Virus record (IMG/VR): IMGVR_UViG_3300027747_001048 | Coordinates: 1 to 21,452 of that record | DNA length: 21,452 nt | Strand: one strand, 5' to 3' | Source: a virus | In this document: positions 20,411 through 21,452 of the stretch, in pieces | Position numbering within the stretch: position 1 is the stretch's first letter | Layout: every line of letters begins with the position of its first letter | Made by a program: the position numbers and the translations under genes | Notes under the pieces: generated by a model | Seen by the model: the letters and a program-made list of their open reading frames with translations, nothing else | Told to the model about the DNA's origin: nothing | The model's database searches: none

Positions 20411-20433
20411 AAAGGCTATTTTCTTTTTTGCGG
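20411..20433 (+). promoter_or_regulatory. Repeated AAAGGCTATTTT box, copy 2
   Basis: This stretch matches 6733-6755 at 21 of 23 positions and lies 83 bases before the ATG at 20494. CGGG-AA-CCCG (20431-20440) and GTTAAAAC follow, then a TTTTTGACGG box and the leader hairpin. It probably belongs to the promoter region of the 20494 gene. Confidence 0.45.
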
Positions 20434-20455
20434 GAACCCGTTAAAACATTTTTGA

Positions 20456-20473
20456 CGGCGCGATGAGGCGCCG
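20456..20473 (+). repeat. Leader hairpin before the 20494 gene
   Basis: CGGCGC (20456-20461) pairs with GCGCCG (20468-20473) around loop GATGAG. It is followed by CAGAGAAACGGAGAG. The hairpin at 21314-21331 has the same size, a GATGAT loop and the same CAGAGAAA flank, but a different stem base pair. Confidence 0.7.
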
Positions 20474-20493
20474 CAGAGAAACGGAGAGAGAAC

Positions 20494-20877
20494 ATGAACA
20501 ACAATTGGGAAACACAATATGACGCGGTGGTTCTGCATGCTTGGGAGCAGTGGACGCAGAACGGTCTTGGCCTCGACACCGAGGATTGTGCGCAAACCAT
20601 CAAAAGCGTGCAAAACGCCGCGACCAACGCATGGCAGGACGGCATGGCGGACGATCAATGGGTTTACGCCACCATACGGCTGCTGAACGGCAAAACGATG
20701 CCAGCCTATTACATCACCCACACTGACGACGCGGACGAAGAGCATCAGCTTTACGGCGCATGGGACGCGCCCAGCCCCGAGGATGCCATCGCGCAAATGC
20801 TGACGGAAAGCCAAGGCATGGACGATGGCCGCTGGACCGCTCGCGAGGTGACCCGCAAAAGCGACGTGATTTCGTAA
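20494..20877 (+). CDS. Hypothetical early protein
   Basis: A 127-aa acidic protein, not recognised. Features include WETQYDAVVLHAWEQWTQNG, a beta-like QWVYATIRLLNGKTMPAYYI, then THTDDADEEHQLYGAW and SPEDAIAQMLTESQG. No signal peptide or membrane span. ATG 20494 has GGAGAGAG (20483-20490) just upstream and lies behind a leader hairpin, so it likely has its own promoter. Confidence 0.6.
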   Translation: MNNNWETQYDAVVLHAWEQWTQNGLGLDTEDCAQTIKSVQNAATNAWQDGMADDQWVYATIRLLNGKTMPAYYITHTDDADEEHQLYGAWDAPSPEDAIAQMLTESQGMDDGRWTAREVTRKSDVIS

Positions 20878-20912
20878 TCAACCAAAAACTCAAAAAGAGA
20901 AGACAAACAATA

Positions 20913-21191
20913 ATGACGACACACACTCACGGTCCCTGGACCATCACGGAAACCTACACGGGCGCATTGTCCATCAATGTATCGCCTCAAGTGCCAATTG
21001 CCACAGTGGGCGGGGCCGGGTGGCATTTGAGCGCACAGACCGCTCGCGCCAATGCTCGCCTGATAGCCGCCGCGCCGGAATTGTTGGAAGTTTGCCGCGA
21101 AGCTCTGTCCTGCATTGAACGCCATGTTCTGCCGACCACTTTTGCGCCGCGCCAACGGTTGCGCGACGCCATTGCCAAGGCGGACGACTGA
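20913..21191 (+). CDS. Conserved phage-type protein with LIAAAPELL motif
   Basis: A 92-aa protein of a type very common in phages: HTHGPWTITETYTGALSINV, a variable middle with IATVGGAG, then RANARLIAAAPELLEVCREA and a helical tail. Function unknown despite wide occurrence. ATG 20913 is where the family pattern starts; the longer frame from 20760 is a shadow of the previous gene. Only a weak purine-rich site (AAAGAGAAG, 20893-20901) precedes it. Confidence 0.68.
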   Translation: MTTHTHGPWTITETYTGALSINVSPQVPIATVGGAGWHLSAQTARANARLIAAAPELLEVCREALSCIERHVLPTTFAPRQRLRDAIAKADD

Positions 21192-21193
21192 TT

Positions 21194-21261
21194 CGCCCGT
21201 CAAAAATTAACCGGAATCCGGTTAAGTATTTCCCACCTAAAAAATCCGCGCCCGTCAAAAA
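21194..21261 (+). repeat. Direct repeat CGCCCGTCAAAAA
   Basis: Exact copies at 21194-21206 and 21249-21261 lie 55 bases apart, close to five helical turns, and flank the 19-base palindrome. Similar boxes in inverse orientation (TTTTTGACGG) occur near 17856 and 20449. Probable protein-binding sites. Confidence 0.5.
21207..21225. promoter_or_regulatory. 19-base perfect palindrome
   Basis: TTAACCGGA and TCCGGTTAA flank a single A. It sits in the 160-base gap before the last gene, between two copies of CGCCCGTCAAAAA. No U run follows, so an operator is more likely than a terminator. Confidence 0.55.
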
Positions 21262-21264
21262 ATA

Positions 21265-21292
21265 TTGGACAAGGGGGTTGGCGCGGTAAAAA
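21265..21292 (+). promoter_or_regulatory. Promoter of the last leader
   Basis: TTGGAC (21265-21270) and TAAAAA (21287-21292) are 16 bases apart, the same spacing as in leaders A and B. The hairpin follows about 20 bases later. The -35 is close to the usual consensus; the -10 is poor. Confidence 0.5.
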
Positions 21293-21313
21293 AAACCCTG
21301 TAAAAAAATCGGG

Positions 21314-21331
21314 CGGGGCGATGATGCCCCG
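21314..21331 (+). repeat. Leader hairpin before the last gene
   Basis: CGGGGC (21314-21319) pairs with GCCCCG (21326-21331) around GATGAT. CAGAGAAAGGAAC follows as the ribosome-binding site. Compared with the 20456 hairpin, the third/fourth stem position changes on both arms so that pairing is kept. Confidence 0.7.
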
Positions 21332-21351
21332 CAGAGAAAGGAACTAAAAAA

Positions 21352-21452
21352 ATGGCACCGCTTCCCACCCGCATCGCCGCCACCCAGGCCGCTCCCGCAG
21401 CCAAGCACCAGCCCTCGCCCCAGCAAATTGCGGTTTACGACTGGACCAGCAA
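21352..21452 (+). CDS. 5' end of a probable helicase or ATPase gene (partial)
   Basis: ATG 21352 follows GAAAGGAAC (21336-21344) and opens a frame running off the window: MAPLPTRIAATQAAPAAKHQ, then PSPQQIAVYDWTS. The P-S-x-Q-Q-x-A-V-x-D-W pattern is typical just before Walker A of phage superfamily 1 helicases and related ATPases. The Walker motif itself lies outside the window, so the assignment is tentative. Confidence 0.5.
   Translation, partial: MAPLPTRIAATQAAPAAKHQPSPQQIAVYDWTS

Overview
The window reads as part of a double-stranded DNA tailed-phage genome, or a prophage of that type. Every supported gene lies on the + strand. Genes are packed end to end, with stop/start overlaps of the ATGA, GTGA or TGATG type at most junctions, and tail-tip, lysis, recombination and replication genes follow one another. 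The GC-rich coding sequence, a holin resembling the gene-transfer-agent 3-TM family, a DUF6511-like protein and several small conserved phage proteins suggest an alphaproteobacterial host. That is inference from protein flavour, not a database match. I see no integrase, tRNA, rRNA, CRISPR array or insertion sequence.

Layout. (1) 1-2471: distal tail genes. These are the end of an unknown gene, a tail-assembly chaperone, a tail-fibre protein, a glycine-rich adhesin-like protein and a second, shorter chaperone. (2) 2468-6687: lysis and accessory cassette. It holds a small membrane/coiled-coil protein, a two-domain glycosyltransferase with a TPR-like tail, a 3-TM holin, a GH19-type endolysin, a metallophosphoesterase and a small unknown protein. 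(3) 6808-9402: a run of small coupled genes, mostly unknown, ending in an exported RlpA-like protein. (4) 9401-10256: a control region with a YdaS/Cro-like repressor gene, a RusA resolvase gene and two palindromes that share a core. (5) 10257-17147: DNA metabolism. It holds a Sak4-like RecA-fold ATPase, a DUF669-type ssDNA-binding candidate, a Cas4-like Fe-S nuclease, an SF2 helicase, an HNH/recombinase-tail protein, a DUF6511-like protein and a primase-polymerase/helicase. (6) 17148-17428: AT-rich non-coding DNA with large inverted repeats, the best origin candidate. (7) 17429-21452: small early-type genes and three HTH-type regulators or DNA-binding proteins, ending in the start of a probable helicase.

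The most interesting layer is regulatory. Several transcription units in the last 4 kb have similar leaders: a promoter-like pair with a 16-nt spacer, a GC-rich hairpin whose arm sequence varies while pairing is kept, a purine-rich ribosome-binding site, then the start codon. Two of these leaders, at 17816-17926 and 18374-18484, are clear duplicates. Related boxes occur near 6733 and 20411. I propose a phage-wide set of repeated early-gene leaders, possibly controlled together.

Working model. The YdaS-like repressor may act at the palindrome abutting its own start codon and at the one preceding the recombination operon. The Sak4-like ATPase, DUF669 protein, Cas4-like nuclease and RusA would form a recombination set. 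The primase-helicase and SF2 helicase would drive replication from the iteron region. The tail, holin and endolysin genes would act late.
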